Shown: positions 19,261 to 30,416, counted from the first letter of the stretch. The stretch is DNA of 64,000 nucleotides from Planctomycetaceae bacterium (GCA_024742875.1 JANSXP010000018.1:38155-102154); one strand, 5' to 3'. A program made the numbers and translations. The notes: generated by a model from the sequence alone, not told the origin.

Positions 19261-19278
19261 GCGGTCATCAATGACCGC
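19261..19278. repeat. Perfect 8-bp inverted repeat in the DUF58-BatA gap
   Basis: GCGGTCAT, CA, ATGACCGC form an uninterrupted palindrome in the 48-bp gap before the BatA-like gene, ending 25 bp before its ATG. It could be an operator or a small RNA hairpin that tunes translation. No T-run follows, so it is not a terminator. Confidence 0.6.
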
Positions 19279-19303
19279 TGGCCCACACTTCGAGACACTG
19301 ATT

Positions 19304-21571
19304 ATGCAATGGCTTTCGCAGTTTTTCCTCAACCCCGGCTTTGTACTGCCGGGTGCTGCGCTGGCCAGCGTGCCGATCGTTATCCATCTGCTGAGCCGCC
19401 TGCGATACAAAAAAGTGCGATTTGCAGCGATGGAGTTTCTGCTGCAAAGTGATGAGCAGAACCGCCGTCGGCTGATCATTGAGCAGTTGCTCCTGTTGCT
19501 GCTGCGTGTGCTGGCCGTCATTTTGATCGGTCTGTTGATCGCTCGGCTTATTCTGGATCCCTCCAGCATGCTGCTGATGCGGGGCGCCACAACGCACCAC
19601 GTCATTGTCATTGACGACACACTGTCCATGCGGGCAATCTCCAGCGAACAGCCACTATTCGATGCGGCCGTGGACACCGTCCAGAGAATGACATCGCAGG
19701 CGGGAGGGCGGCCAGGCGCTCAGCGCGTCACGGTGATCACCATGTCCGAGCCCGATCGTCCACTCGTCATGGATCGTGCCCTGGACGCCACTCTCATGCA
19801 GGACCTGGGCCCGCGACTGAGTAATCTGAAGTGTTCGTGGCAGAGTGTTTCTCCGGTCACCGCATTGCAGGCAGCCGCCAACGTCATCAATGGCGGCGCA
19901 GGCGTGGCCCCACAGGTGCACGTGGTGACGGACCTGCGGAAATCCGACTGGCAGGATCGACCGGACGTGACCGAAGCGCTCGAGAGCCTGGCAGAACTGG
20001 AAGCCGAAGTGAGCCTGATCCAGGTGGCCGAAGAATCGCTGGGCAACGTCAGCCTGTCGGAACTGTCTGCCGACAACCTGGCGGTTGCTGTGGGTATTCC
20101 GTGGCGAATGAAGCTCTCGTTTACCAACGATGGCAGCCAGATTGTCACAGGCCTGCGCGCCGTGGTGATGATTGATGGCAACACTCTGCCGGTGAAGGTC
20201 CTGATCCCGGATATTGAAGCGGGAGAATCCGCCGAACTGGCCCACGACATTACGTTTGATGCGCCCGGTCTGCATGCAGTGCAGGTCCGGCTGGAGGACG
20301 ATTTGCTCAACGAGGACAACAGTCGATTTCTGGCCGTCGAAGTCACCACCAGTCGCCGTGTTCTGGTGATTGATTCCGAAGCCAGTCAGGATGACGCTCA
20401 GTTCCTGTCGCTGGCAATTTCTGATCCGGATCTGACGGGTCGAGCGGCCGAAGTCCGCACAGCCGACGTACTCACGGCCGCCAGCCTTTCTGATTACGAC
20501 TGTATCTATCTGCTCAACGTCCCGGAACTTCCGGCGGATGCCGTGGAACGACTGCGTCAGTATGTGGAATCGGGCGGCGGACTGGCCTGGTTTCCTGACG
20601 AGCGGGCCAACACCGGCTGGTATAACGCGCTGGCCGAGAAAAACGTGCCCTTATTTCCGGTCAAGCTGACGTCGGTCCACAAACAGGAGACAGCCGACGA
20701 GGCGGACTCCGCGGAGCGTCCCTATCCGGCATTTGAGCAGCATCCGATTTTCCTCACTTACAACGATCCGGAAGCCCGACTGGCGGATGCGCTGCGGTTT
20801 CGCCAGTGGTATTCGGCGACAACACTCGACGATGACCGGGCCAGAGTCCTGTGTCGTATGAGCAGCGGAGATCCCATCATTTTCGAACACACGGTGGGAC
20901 GGGGCAGGGTGATGACATTCCTGACGACTGCCGGACGCCGGTGGTCCAACTGGCCCATCGCCGACGCGCCCGGATATGTTGTCACCCAGATGCTGCTGGC
21001 CGAATATCTGCAAAAGCCAAGTGGAAGTGTGGCCGATCAGGAAATCGACAACGGATTGACGTTCTCCTGGCCCATCAGCCAATACAGCGAGACGCTGGAT
21101 ATTTATCTGCCGGAGTCGCCTGACGAGGACGCGGAGGAAGACACGTTTCTGCGACTGCAGGCCGCTCCGGAACAGACGGACCCTGCGGTCCTTCCCGACC
21201 AGCCGGGAGGTGCTGAGGGTCCCACAGCCGACTCAGAGGAACGGCTGACCGTTCCTGTCCCTCAGGCGCGACGTCCGGGCGTCTATCGCATCAAACAATA
21301 CCAGCTCGACGGAGAACCGTCGGAGCGACTGCTGGCCCTGAACGTACCAGCCACAGAGAGCGACCTGACCGCGGCCGACCCGCAACAGGTGGTCGCACAA
21401 TCGGAGTCTGGTCATGTGCGCGTGGTGCCCGCCAGTACGTCAGATGAGCTCTCAGAGACGGATGCCGGTCGCGAGTTGCGGTGGCTGCTGATTGGTCTGC
21501 TGACACTGGTGCTGCTGTGCGAGCAACTGCTGGCGCTGCGACTTAGCTTTCATCCGGAGGCTGCCGCATGA
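19304..21571 (+). CDS. BatA-like membrane protein with VWA-type domain
   Basis: 755 residues. The N-terminal aerotolerance (BatA) domain is present: FLNPGFVLPGAALASVPIVI with HLLSRLRYKKVRFAAMEFL. A second membrane helix lies around residues 65-90 (LLLLLLRVLAVILIGLLIA), and a C-terminal helix (WLLIGLLTLVLLCEQLLAL) ends the protein. The VWA region starts VIVIDDTLSM, where the MIDAS DxSxS reads DDTLS, so metal binding may be weakened. A glutamine-amidotransferase-like domain is suggested around residues 350-560 (YDCIYLLNVPELP, GGGLAWFPDE). The ATG at 19304 is chosen because family similarity begins at MQWLSQFFLNP. The stop overlaps the next start as ATGA. Confidence 0.85.
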   Translation: MQWLSQFFLNPGFVLPGAALASVPIVIHLLSRLRYKKVRFAAMEFLLQSDEQNRRRLIIEQLLLLLLRVLAVILIGLLIARLILDPSSMLLMRGATTHHVIVIDDTLSMRAISSEQPLFDAAVDTVQRMTSQAGGRPGAQRVTVITMSEPDRPLVMDRALDATLMQDLGPRLSNLKCSWQSVSPVTALQAAANVINGGAGVAPQVHVVTDLRKSDWQDRPDVTEALESLAELEAEVSLIQVAEESLGNVSLSELSADNLAVAVGIPWRMKLSFTNDGSQIVTGLRAVVMIDGNTLPVKVLIPDIEAGESAELAHDITFDAPGLHAVQVRLEDDLLNEDNSRFLAVEVTTSRRVLVIDSEASQDDAQFLSLAISDPDLTGRAAEVRTADVLTAASLSDYDCIYLLNVPELPADAVERLRQYVESGGGLAWFPDERANTGWYNALAEKNVPLFPVKLTSVHKQETADEADSAERPYPAFEQHPIFLTYNDPEARLADALRFRQWYSATTLDDDRARVLCRMSSGDPIIFEHTVGRGRVMTFLTTAGRRWSNWPIADAPGYVVTQMLLAEYLQKPSGSVADQEIDNGLTFSWPISQYSETLDIYLPESPDEDAEEDTFLRLQAAPEQTDPAVLPDQPGGAEGPTADSEERLTVPVPQARRPGVYRIKQYQLDGEPSERLLALNVPATESDLTAADPQQVVAQSESGHVRVVPASTSDELSETDAGRELRWLLIGLLTLVLLCEQLLALRLSFHPEAAA

Positions 21572-24057
21572 GTGCTTCATGGAATCTTCTGGCGCAAACG
21601 GCCGACTCGTTTCGCACAATAGAATATGACCTGCCGCATTCCACGCTGGGCATTCTGGCCGTCATTGGTGGTCTTGTGCTGCTGTTTGGACTGGCCATTC
21701 GCACGTCGCTCAGGGACAGCCGATTTCTGCATCGCGGCTGGCGGGGAACGCTGCTGGCTCTGCGACTGATCGCGTATCTACTGATTCTGTTCATACTGCT
21801 CAATCCCAGAGAGCGAACCCAGACCACTCAGATCCAGCCGTCACGCGTGGGTGTCCTGATCGACACCTCGCTGTCGATGGCTTACCCGGTGGACCCTTCG
21901 GGAGATGAGTCCAGCCAGCAGATTCGCGCCGACGTCGTCCGCGAACAACTGGTGGACAATCAGCTGCTGGACGAACTGTCCAAAACGCACGCGGTTTCTG
22001 TCTATACGTTTGACTCGGCCCTGCAGGGGCCGGTGGCCCTGATTTCCGACGGTGAAACGACGTTTTTAAGCAGCACCGCGAGCATCGAAGAGGGAGAGTC
22101 CGGGGTGACCGCCCCCGACGCCGCCCGGATCACACTGGACGCGCCGGAGGAGACCGGCGTCACGTGGCCGGAACTGCTGCAGCCGCGAGGGACTGAAACA
22201 CGTCTGGGCGAATCGCTGCACCAGACTCTGGGACAGCTCTCGGGCCGCACGCTGGCTGGCGTCGTGGTGGTTTCGGACGGTCGTTCCAATGCGGGTCTGG
22301 ATGTGGAAGTGGCCCGAATGCGGGCTGAGCGCAGTGGCACCCGCATAATCAGCCTCGGTGTGGGTAGTCCGGATCCTCAGGTGAACCTGTGGCTTGCCGG
22401 GATGCAGTCTCCTTCGGACGTTCACCGAGGTGACCCATTTGATATTGCCGTGATTGCGCAGGGCAGCGGGCTGCAGCAGCAGAAAGGACAGATTGTCCTG
22501 TTCCAGCAGTCGGCCGGCAGCAACGGCAGTGATCGCCAGGAGGTGGCTCGGATGCCGTTTGAATTTGGCGACGACGACATTCCAGCTGAAGTGTCGTTCC
22601 AGCAGAAGCTGAACGTTCCCGGCAAGTACGAGTTTGTGGCTGTGGCCGAACTGGCGGATGGTCGCCTGAAGGAACTGACACTGGAGGACAATCAGCGCAG
22701 ACGTGAGGTGGAAGTCACGGATCGTCGACAAAAAGTGCTGATCATTTCCAGCGGCCCCATGCGGGAGTATCAGTTTGTCCGCAATACTCTGTTTCGCCAC
22801 AGCGGCATCGACTCGGACGTCTGGCTGCAGACAATCCAGAAAGACAACGTTGGCATGGTGTCGCAGGAGTCGACTCAGCTGCTGACCGAATTTCCCGCCA
22901 CGGAGGCGAAGCTGTTCGAATACGACGTGATTGTGGCCTTTGATGCCGACTGGTCGCTGCTGTCGGGCGAACAGCAGGAATACCTGAATCGGTGGGTCGA
23001 CGAGCATTCCGGTGGAATTGTGTTTGTCGCCGGCGAGATTTTCACCCCCGAACTGGCCCGTACGCCGGAGAAGTTTCGCGACATCGGCGTGTTATATCCT
23101 GTTGTGCTCAACCGCATGCTGGCCGAACTGAAGGTGACACAGCGAGCTGACAAACCGTGGCCCATTCTGCTGACTCCGGAAGGCCGAACGAGCGAGTTTC
23201 TGAAGATCTCCGATGAAACGGGCAAGGCAGACGTGGAGTTGTGGAAGAAGTTTAAAGGCATCTTCCGCTCTTACCCGGTGAAGTCCGTGCGGGACGGAGC
23301 CGTGGTGCTGGCCAAATACGGAAATCCGCGCGCGAGTACGGCCCAGGGGCTGCCCGCGTTTTTGGCCAGCCAGTTTTACGGCAAGGGCCGCACGATGTTT
23401 GTCGGTTCGGCGGAGACATGGCGTCTGCGGGCAATCAGCCCGGAGGGACACCAGCGATTCTGGACCAGCCTGATCCGTGAAGTTGGGCAGGGCAGACGCA
23501 GTCGCGGGCGATCCCGGGGTGTGCTGCTGCTGGACAAATCTGAAGTTTCCCCCGGCCAGACGGTCACTGTGCGGGCCCAGTTGTTTGATGCGCGCATGCA
23601 GCCACTGCAACGAGACTCGGTGCGGGTGTCCATTATCGACGACCAGGGACGCCCCGTCAGTGTACCACAGGTGCTGCGCGCCGATCCGAGACGTCCGGGG
23701 CAGTTCGTGAATGTTTTCCGCCCCTCTCGGGCGGACAGCTACCGCATCAGCGTTCCCGTTCCCGAATCCAGCGATGTGCTGCAGGCGGGAGTGGAAGTGG
23801 TCGTTCCGAATCTCGAGTCGGAAGATCCCTCACAGAATGTGGCCCTGCTGACCAGCGTGACTGAGCAGACTGAAGGCACCTACCTGCCTCTGGAAGACGC
23901 CGTCAGTCGATTGCCAGACCTGCTGCCCGACTGCAGCGAGCCGGTTGTCGTGGACGAACAGACACGCACCCTGTGGGATCGTCGCTGGCTGATGTACCTG
24001 ATGGTGGGCCTGCTGGGACTGGAATGGGCCCTGCGGCGGCTCGTCAAACTGTCCTGA
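21568..24057 (+). CDS. VWA-domain membrane protein with glutamine-amidotransferase-like region
   Basis: 829 residues. Two N-terminal membrane helices (LGILAVIGGLVLLFGLAI and LLALRLIAYLLILFILL) are followed by a VWA domain with an intact MIDAS DTSLSM near residue 97, a GVVVVSDGRSN strand, and a central class I amidotransferase-like region (FEYDVIVAFDADW, GGIVFVAGE). A C-terminal helix (WLMYLMVGLLGLEWAL) anchors the end. Most of the chain would face the periplasm. It overlaps the previous gene by 4 bp (ATGA), so all four genes from moxR onward are probably one operon. This is the usual final member of planctomycete MoxR/DUF58/BatA clusters. Confidence 0.85.
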   Translation: MSASWNLLAQTADSFRTIEYDLPHSTLGILAVIGGLVLLFGLAIRTSLRDSRFLHRGWRGTLLALRLIAYLLILFILLNPRERTQTTQIQPSRVGVLIDTSLSMAYPVDPSGDESSQQIRADVVREQLVDNQLLDELSKTHAVSVYTFDSALQGPVALISDGETTFLSSTASIEEGESGVTAPDAARITLDAPEETGVTWPELLQPRGTETRLGESLHQTLGQLSGRTLAGVVVVSDGRSNAGLDVEVARMRAERSGTRIISLGVGSPDPQVNLWLAGMQSPSDVHRGDPFDIAVIAQGSGLQQQKGQIVLFQQSAGSNGSDRQEVARMPFEFGDDDIPAEVSFQQKLNVPGKYEFVAVAELADGRLKELTLEDNQRRREVEVTDRRQKVLIISSGPMREYQFVRNTLFRHSGIDSDVWLQTIQKDNVGMVSQESTQLLTEFPATEAKLFEYDVIVAFDADWSLLSGEQQEYLNRWVDEHSGGIVFVAGEIFTPELARTPEKFRDIGVLYPVVLNRMLAELKVTQRADKPWPILLTPEGRTSEFLKISDETGKADVELWKKFKGIFRSYPVKSVRDGAVVLAKYGNPRASTAQGLPAFLASQFYGKGRTMFVGSAETWRLRAISPEGHQRFWTSLIREVGQGRRSRGRSRGVLLLDKSEVSPGQTVTVRAQLFDARMQPLQRDSVRVSIIDDQGRPVSVPQVLRADPRRPGQFVNVFRPSRADSYRISVPVPESSDVLQAGVEVVVPNLESEDPSQNVALLTSVTEQTEGTYLPLEDAVSRLPDLLPDCSEPVVVDEQTRTLWDRRWLMYLMVGLLGLEWALRRLVKLS

Positions 24058-24157
24058 GGCAGCACGGCGCCCCACACCACCCTCGTTCTTCACCGCTCCT
24101 GTTCAGCACCACAAACGGTCAACACAGCAGTCTGCAGAGCGGCCTCTCCAGGCGGAC

Positions 24158-24700
24158 TCACTTCTTGCGGGGACGAAACGCGACGATGCGTTCCGGGTTG
24201 GTCTCCCAAAATGGTCCACCGATCAGATCAATACAGTAGGGAATCGCCGGGAACACGGCATCCAGGCACTCGCCAATTGCTTTGGGCTGGCCGGGCAGAT
24301 TCACGATCAGTGATTGACCTCGAATTCCGGCTGTCTGGCGAGACAGAATCGCTGTTGGCACCTTCTCCAGCGACACCTTTCGCATGAGCTCGCCAAATCC
24401 GGGCATCATCTTGTCGCAGACAGCCGCTGTGGCCTCTGGTGTCACGTCGCGTACGGCGGGGCCAGTCCCACCTGTGGTGACTATCAGACTGCAGTTTTCC
24501 TGATCCGCCAGTCGCTTTAAAGCGTCTTCAATTTCAGCCTGATCGTCGCTGATGATCAGCCGTACTGCCCGCCATGTGGTGGTGAGCACTTCCTCCAGAT
24601 ACTGGCGGATCGCCGGGCCGCCCCGGTCCTCGTATTCGCCTCGGCTGGCTCGGTCCGAGACGGTGAGAATGCCAATGGGGGCTGAGTCGGAATTTGTCAT
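24158..24700 (-). CDS. mog: Molybdopterin adenylyltransferase (MogA/MoaB family)
   Basis: A 180-residue MogA-type protein that adenylates molybdopterin before metal insertion in molybdenum cofactor synthesis. The signature TTGGTGPAVRDVTPEAT is intact, with the N-terminal ILTVSDRASRGEYEDRGGP and the C-terminal LIVNLPGQPKAIGECL. Length matches E. coli Mog. It supplies the cofactor needed by the Tat-exported molybdoenzyme encoded at 47.6-50.4 kb. It is divergent from sucA and converges with the VWA gene. Confidence 0.93.
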   Translation of the reverse strand: MTNSDSAPIGILTVSDRASRGEYEDRGGPAIRQYLEEVLTTTWRAVRLIISDDQAEIEDALKRLADQENCSLIVTTGGTGPAVRDVTPEATAAVCDKMMPGFGELMRKVSLEKVPTAILSRQTAGIRGQSLIVNLPGQPKAIGECLDAVFPAIPYCIDLIGGPFWETNPERIVAFRPRKK

Positions 24701-24863
24701 GATGCAATCGTCATTTGTCGTTGGGAAGCGGAAGCAGAAGGCTTTTCTTTGAGTATACTCTGTCTATCATTCACGGCTGCTTACGGCGTCAAATCGTCAC
24801 GGATTCGTGCGAAACCGGTCGGTGGATTCAGAACACCGACACCACCAAAATGACAGTTAACTC

Positions 24864-27752
24864 ATGACAGATCCGTTGTCTCACCAACCGGCTGCCGCCC
24901 CCACCTTTCTGGACAGCTCTCCCTCGCCGGCACCAGCGTCAAAAAAGTCGCCCACACAGCTGAGCACGCAGAGCCTCGCCTTTCTGGAACACCAGTACGC
25001 CAGCTTCCTGCACGACAGAAATTCGGTGTCCCCGGACTGGCGTGACTATTTTGACGACATCCACACAGGGCACGAGGAAATCACGCCATCGGTCCTGCAG
25101 GCGCCCTTCCCGCACGACAGTATTTTCCACAAGCAGACGGGCCTGCCCACGGGTGGATCGGCGGCCCCCGCTCCAGTCAGCGGCTCCGCGGCCGAAACCG
25201 TCGTGCTGCAGGAGAAGCTTGATCAGCTGATCCGCAATTATCGCGTGCGCGGTCATATGATCGCCGGCATTGACCCTCTGGAAGCCAAACGCCCCGTGCC
25301 TCCGGAACTGGATCCTGCGTTCTACGGATTCACAGAAGAGCACATGGAGATGGAATTCTCCACCCGCTGGTTTGGCGGCGCCGAATGCCGCACGCTGCGG
25401 GACATGATCGAATGGCTGAAGATGACGTACTGTCGCTCCATCGGGGTGCAGTTCATGCATATCGACAGCCTCCAGGCGCGATCATGGCTGCGTGATCAGA
25501 TGGAACGCTCGGGCAACCGGCTGACACTCTCCCGGGACGAGCAGATTCGCATCCTGCGACGGCTGTCAGATGCGGTCATGTTTGAGGAATTTGTGCAGAA
25601 AAAATACGTCGGTGCCAAGAGCTTTTCGCTGGAAGGTGCGGAGAGTCTGATTCCCCTGCTGGACATGGCCATTGAGCGGGCGGGCACCCAGGGCATCGAC
25701 CTGATTGTCATGGGCATGGCGCATCGCGGACGCCTGAACGTGCTGGCCAACATCATGGCCAAAGCGCCCAGCCGCATCTTCCGCGAATTTGAAGACTGCG
25801 ATCCGGAACGGCAGATGGGCCGCGGTGACGTCAAGTATCACCTCGGATTCAGCTCCGACTGGGAAACGGTGGAAGGTCGTCAGGTCCATTTGACGCTGTG
25901 CTTTAACCCCAGCCACCTGGAGTTTGTCAATCCTGTCGCCCTGGGACGACTGCGTGCCAAGCAGGACCTGCGTGACGATCGCGAACGTCGCAAGAGCATG
26001 GCCATTCTGATTCACGGTGACGCGGCCTTCGCCGGGGAAGGGGTCACCCAGGAGACACTCAACCTGAGTGAGCTGACGGGCTATCGCACGGGCGGCACCG
26101 TTCACATCATCGTCAACAACCAGGTGGGATTCACCACTTCCGCCTCAGAGGGCCGATCGTGCACCTACGCCACGGATGTGGCCCGCATGCTGCAGATCCC
26201 CATCTTTCATGTGAACGGCGAAGACCCGGAGGCTGTTGCCAAAGCCGTGCAGCTGGCTATGGATTTCCGCCAGAAATTTCAGCGTGATGTTGTGATCGAC
26301 ATGTACTGTTTCCGCCGTCGTGGTCACAACGAAGGGGACGAACCGGCCTTCACGCAGCCGACGATGTACCAGATGATTCGACAGCGTCAGACCGTCTTTG
26401 AAAGCTATCTGGAAAGTATGCTGTCGCTGAATGAACTGACGCGGGAAGAAGCAGACAAAATCGTCGCCCGACGTGCTGCGATCCTGGAGGCCGAACTGGC
26501 CGAAGCTCGCAAAGACGAATACAGATACCTGGTCGATAGTGGGGGCGGCTGGGAAAATTACTTCGGTGGTCCGGTCGAAAAAGCGGATGTGGTCGACACC
26601 ACGATCACGGCCGATCGTCTGCGATCCATCATGACCACCCTCAGCACGCCGCCTGAGGGATTCACGCCGCACCCCCGCCTGTCACGCATGCTGCAGCAGC
26701 GATTGCTGATGGGGCAGGGCGAAGTCAGTTTCGACTGGGGCGCTGCCGAGCTGGCTGCGCTGGGCACACTGGTATCCGATGGGCGCCAGCTGCGATTCTC
26801 CGGTCAGGACGTTCGACGAGGCACGTTCAGCCATCGGCACGCCGCGCTGTACGACTCTAACGACGGTCGGGTCTGGATGGGCCTGGCAGAGCTGGCGGAA
26901 CACCCCGATCTTGTCGAGTTGTACAATAGTCCGCTCTCCGAAATCGGAGTGCTGGGCTTTGAGTACGGCTACAGCCTCGACCAACCGTCCGGTCTCACCA
27001 TTTGGGAGGCTCAGTTTGGCGATTTCGTCAATACGGCTCAGGTGATCATCGATCAGTTTATCTCCAGTGCCGAAGATAAGTGGGAGCGACTGAGTGGCCT
27101 GGTCATGCTATTGCCCCACGGATTCGAAGGGCAGGGCCCGGAACACTCCAGCGCCCGTCTGGAACGTTTCCTGACCCTGGCAGCCGAGGACAACATTCAG
27201 ATCGCCGTGCCCACCACACCGGCACAGTATTTCCACCTGCTGCGACGCCAGGCGATGCGGATGTGGAAAAAGCCGCTCGTCGTGATGACCCCCAAGAGTC
27301 TGCTGCGTCACAAAGGCGCCGTTTCAACAATCGAGGAGATGACCACCGGACATTTCCACGAGGTAATTGCAGATACGCAGCCAGCGGAGGGCACCCAGCG
27401 AATTTTGGTATGCAGCGGTAAGATCTTCTATGAGCTGGAAAGCCTGCGAGCGGAATCCGGTCGCAACGATGTGGCCATCATTCGCGTGGAGCAGCTGTAT
27501 CCCTTGCCCAGTGGTGATCTGAAAGCCGCGCTGGACGGCTATGCGGCCGACGTTCCTGTCTACTGGGTTCAGGAAGAGCCACGCAACATGGGCTCGTGGC
27601 CGTTTATCCGCATTCGCTTTGGCGACAGCATCTTTGGTCACGAACTGCATGGAATTTCACGTGTCGAATCAGCAAGTCCTGCAACGGGTTCCGGCACCAG
27701 TCATAAAATCGAACAACAAGCCATTCTGAAACAGGCATTTGATATCCAATGA
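24864..27752 (+). CDS. sucA: 2-oxoglutarate dehydrogenase E1 component
   Basis: A 962-residue thiamine-diphosphate enzyme that decarboxylates 2-oxoglutarate in the TCA cycle and passes the succinyl group to the lipoyl domain of E2. The N-terminal E1o motif [27 protein letters not shown] appears after a Pro/Ser-rich leader. [37 protein letters not shown] and the thiamine-binding [11 protein letters not shown] follow. [20 protein letters not shown] and the C-terminal [12 protein letters not shown] are typical. The last four bases overlap the E2 start (ATGA), so E1 and E2 are translationally coupled. Confidence 0.97.
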   Translation: MTDPLSHQPAAAPTFLDSSPSPAPASKKSPTQLSTQSLAFLEHQYASFLHDRNSVSPDWRDYFDDIHTGHEEITPSVLQAPFPHDSIFHKQTGLPTGGSAAPAPVSGSAAETVVLQEKLDQLIRNYRVRGHMIAGIDPLEAKRPVPPELDPAFYGFTEEHMEMEFSTRWFGGAECRTLRDMIEWLKMTYCRSIGVQFMHIDSLQARSWLRDQMERSGNRLTLSRDEQIRILRRLSDAVMFEEFVQKKYVGAKSFSLEGAESLIPLLDMAIERAGTQGIDLIVMGMAHRGRLNVLANIMAKAPSRIFREFEDCDPERQMGRGDVKYHLGFSSDWETVEGRQVHLTLCFNPSHLEFVNPVALGRLRAKQDLRDDRERRKSMAILIHGDAAFAGEGVTQETLNLSELTGYRTGGTVHIIVNNQVGFTTSASEGRSCTYATDVARMLQIPIFHVNGEDPEAVAKAVQLAMDFRQKFQRDVVIDMYCFRRRGHNEGDEPAFTQPTMYQMIRQRQTVFESYLESMLSLNELTREEADKIVARRAAILEAELAEARKDEYRYLVDSGGGWENYFGGPVEKADVVDTTITADRLRSIMTTLSTPPEGFTPHPRLSRMLQQRLLMGQGEVSFDWGAAELAALGTLVSDGRQLRFSGQDVRRGTFSHRHAALYDSNDGRVWMGLAELAEHPDLVELYNSPLSEIGVLGFEYGYSLDQPSGLTIWEAQFGDFVNTAQVIIDQFISSAEDKWERLSGLVMLLPHGFEGQGPEHSSARLERFLTLAAEDNIQIAVPTTPAQYFHLLRRQAMRMWKKPLVVMTPKSLLRHKGAVSTIEEMTTGHFHEVIADTQPAEGTQRILVCSGKIFYELESLRAESGRNDVAIIRVEQLYPLPSGDLKAALDGYAADVPVYWVQEEPRNMGSWPFIRIRFGDSIFGHELHGISRVESASPATGSGTSHKIEQQAILKQAFDIQ

Positions 27753-28912
27753 GCAACGAAGTCGAAATCACAGTTCCCGCGGTCGGAGAATCGATCACCG
27801 AAGTTTTTATCGGTGAGTGGTACATCTCAGAAGGGCAGTTCGCCAAACTCGATGCCAATGTTGTCGGACTGGAAACTGACAAAGCCACCTTTGACGTCCC
27901 CGCTCCCATCGATGGCAACATCACCAAAGTCCTGAAGTCGGCCGGTGAAACAGCGGAGGTGGGGGAAGTCATTGGCTACATGGTTCCGGCCGCCGCTCCG
28001 GCTCCGGCCGCGCCAGCCGCTGAGGCACCGAGTGCTGCTCCGGCACCCGCTCCGGCGTCTGGCGGACACGTCATGCCGGCCGCTGAACGCATGATGGAAG
28101 AAAACAAACTGGCGCCAGGCTCTGTCGCCGGTTCCGGTCCGGGCGGTCGCGTGCTGAAAGAGGACGTTTCCCGTCACCTGCAAACCGGCGGAACCAGTTC
28201 GGTCGCTGGCAGTCGTGAAACACGCTCGGTCCCCATGAGTCCCATCCGCCAGACGATTGCGCAGCGATTGGTCAGTGCCCAGCAGACCGCCGCTTTGCTG
28301 ACCACCTTCAACGAAATCGACATGCATTCGGTCAAAAGCCTGCGGGCTGAGTACAAAGATGCCTTCGAGAAGAAGTACGGCACGAAGCTGGGCTTTATGT
28401 CGTTCTTCGTGCGTGCCGTTGTGGATGCCCTGCAGGAATTCCCCGCGATCAATGCACAGATGGAAGACAACAAACTGATCTACCACAACTACTGCGACAT
28501 CGGCATCGCAGTCGGTGGAGGCAAGGGGCTGGTGGTTCCCGTGCTGCGTAACGCAGAGAACATGAGCTTCGCCGAGATTGAAGCGGCGATCCGTGACTTT
28601 GGTGTCCGCGCTCAGAAGAACCAGATCGGTTTGGAAGAACTGGAAGGCGGAACCTTCACCATCACCAATGGTGGTGTGTATGGATCGCTGCTGTCCACTC
28701 CGATCGTGAATCCCCCCCAGAGCGGCGTTCTGGGAATGCATGGAATTGTCGATCGACCGGTTGCCATCAACGGTGAAGTGGTCATTCGCCCCATGATGTA
28801 TGTGGCCCTCACATACGATCACCGCGTGGTCGACGGCAAAGAGGCCGTCTCGTTTCTGCGGCGCATCAAGGATGTCATTGAAGATCCTTCCCGCCTGATT
28901 CTGGAAGTCTGA
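27749..28912 (+). CDS. sucB: Dihydrolipoyllysine-residue succinyltransferase, E2 of 2-oxoglutarate dehydrogenase
   Basis: 387 residues in the usual E2 order: lipoyl domain with lipoyl-Lys45 in [12 protein letters not shown], an Ala/Pro-rich linker (about residues 78-108), a peripheral subunit-binding domain ([13 protein letters not shown] to [13 protein letters not shown]), and the catalytic domain with TTFNEIDM and the active-site [14 protein letters not shown]2 forms the core of the complex and transfers succinyl to CoA. It starts within the sucA stop and is followed by lpdA after 60 bp. Confidence 0.96.
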   Translation: MSNEVEITVPAVGESITEVFIGEWYISEGQFAKLDANVVGLETDKATFDVPAPIDGNITKVLKSAGETAEVGEVIGYMVPAAAPAPAAPAAEAPSAAPAPAPASGGHVMPAAERMMEENKLAPGSVAGSGPGGRVLKEDVSRHLQTGGTSSVAGSRETRSVPMSPIRQTIAQRLVSAQQTAALLTTFNEIDMHSVKSLRAEYKDAFEKKYGTKLGFMSFFVRAVVDALQEFPAINAQMEDNKLIYHNYCDIGIAVGGGKGLVVPVLRNAENMSFAEIEAAIRDFGVRAQKNQIGLEELEGGTFTITNGGVYGSLLSTPIVNPPQSGVLGMHGIVDRPVAINGEVVIRPMMYVALTYDHRVVDGKEAVSFLRRIKDVIEDPSRLILEV

Positions 28913-28972
28913 TCAGCGACCTCTCCATTTTTTGACGTTTGCGTCCTGACCGCGCAGCAGAAGCAACAACTC

Positions 28973-30364
28973 ATGTCTGAATCCTTCGACCTCATCGTCA
29001 TCGGCGCTGGCCCCGGTGGTTACGTGGCCGCCATTCGTGCCGCTCAGCTGGGCCTGAAAACGGCCGTCATTGAACGGGAAGCCAAACTGGGCGGAACGTG
29101 CCTGCGAGTGGGCTGCATTCCCAGCAAAGCGCTGCTGGAATCCAGCGAGCTGTACGAGCAGTCCCGCGAGCATTTCGCTGAGCGGGGAATTGTCGTCAAC
29201 GATGTGGGCATCAATCTGCCGCAGATGATGGAGCACAAAGATGGCGTGGTGGCTCAGCTGGACGGCGGCATCCAGGGGTTGCTGAAAAAGAACAGGGTGG
29301 CTCGCTACTTTGGACATGGTCGAATGCTGGGGGGCGGGCAGGTCGAAGTCACAGAAGACGGAGGAAACGTTGTCTCGCTGTCAGCGAAGAGTATCCTGAT
29401 CGCCACCGGCAGTGTGTCGTCTTCCTTTCCCGGCATGGAGCCGGACGGCGATCGCATCGGCACAAGTACCGAAGCGCTGTCCTGGCCGGAAGTGCCCGAA
29501 CATCTGGTGGTCATCGGGGCCGGCGTGATCGGACTGGAACTGGGAACCGTCTGGCGGCGACTGGGATCCAAAGTCACCGTTCTGGAGTACCTGCCACGCA
29601 TCCTGCCCGGTACGGATTCTCAGGTGGCCAAAGAAGCGCAGAAGATACTGCAAAAGCAGGGCATGAATTTTCAGCTCGGCACGCGCGTGAAGAATGTGTC
29701 TGCCAACGAACTGGGCTGCACCATCGAAATCGAAGATCAGGACAGCATCACGTGTGATCGCGTGTTGATCGCCGTGGGACGTCGGCCGTGCACAGACAAT
29801 CTTGGCCTGGACGCCGCCGGAGTCGCCACGGACAAACGGGGCTTCATCCAGGTCAACTCAGCGTACGGCACAACGGCTCCGGGCGTTTATGCCATCGGCG
29901 ATGTCATCGGTGGTGCCATGCTGGCCCACAAGGCCGAAGAAGAGGGCATTGCGTTTGCCGAGAAGCTGGCCACCGGCACCGGACACATCAATTACGGCAC
30001 GATTCCCGGCGTCATCTACACGGCCCCGGAAATTGCTTCTGTCGGAGAGACGGAAGATGCCCTGAAGGAACGCGGTCACAAAATCAAAGTCGGCCGCTTC
30101 AGCTTCGCAGCCAATGGTCGGGCCCGAGCGGCCGGACACATGGAAGGCTTTGTCAAAATTATCGCCGATGCAGAAACGGATCGGATTCTGGGCGTGCACA
30201 TCATTGGCGCTCATGCGGGTGAACTGATTGCGGAAGCAGCCGTTGCCATGGAATTTGGCGCCAGCGCCGAAGACCTCGCCCGCTGCTGCCATGCTCACCC
30301 AACGCTGGCTGAAGCCGTCAAAGAAGCGGCCATGGCTGTTGACCGACGGGCGATTCATTCCTGA
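28973..30364 (+). CDS. lpdA: Dihydrolipoyl dehydrogenase (E3)
   Basis: A 463-residue flavoprotein that reoxidises the dihydrolipoyl group of E2 and reduces NAD. FAD-binding IGAGPGGYVAAIRAA is at residues 10-24. The redox disulfide is Cys43/Cys48 in GGTCLRVGCIPSK. The NAD-binding motif VIGAGVIGLELGTVW and the C-terminal His-Glu pair in CHAHPTLAEAVKEA are intact. It completes the sucA-sucB-lpdA operon. Confidence 0.97.
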   Translation: MSESFDLIVIGAGPGGYVAAIRAAQLGLKTAVIEREAKLGGTCLRVGCIPSKALLESSELYEQSREHFAERGIVVNDVGINLPQMMEHKDGVVAQLDGGIQGLLKKNRVARYFGHGRMLGGGQVEVTEDGGNVVSLSAKSILIATGSVSSSFPGMEPDGDRIGTSTEALSWPEVPEHLVVIGAGVIGLELGTVWRRLGSKVTVLEYLPRILPGTDSQVAKEAQKILQKQGMNFQLGTRVKNVSANELGCTIEIEDQDSITCDRVLIAVGRRPCTDNLGLDAAGVATDKRGFIQVNSAYGTTAPGVYAIGDVIGGAMLAHKAEEEGIAFAEKLATGTGHINYGTIPGVIYTAPEIASVGETEDALKERGHKIKVGRFSFAANGRARAAGHMEGFVKIIADAETDRILGVHIIGAHAGELIAEAAVAMEFGASAEDLARCCHAHPTLAEAVKEAAMAVDRRAIHS

Positions 30365-30416
30365 ACGATCGGTGAGACAGCCTTTCGACGGTCAGAACAC
30401 CCGACGAATCACAAAA

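Noticed and set aside
24754..24759. TATACT box upstream of sucA as a promoter -10 element
   Set aside because: No matching -35 sequence lies at the right distance, and promoter rules in this phylum are poorly known.
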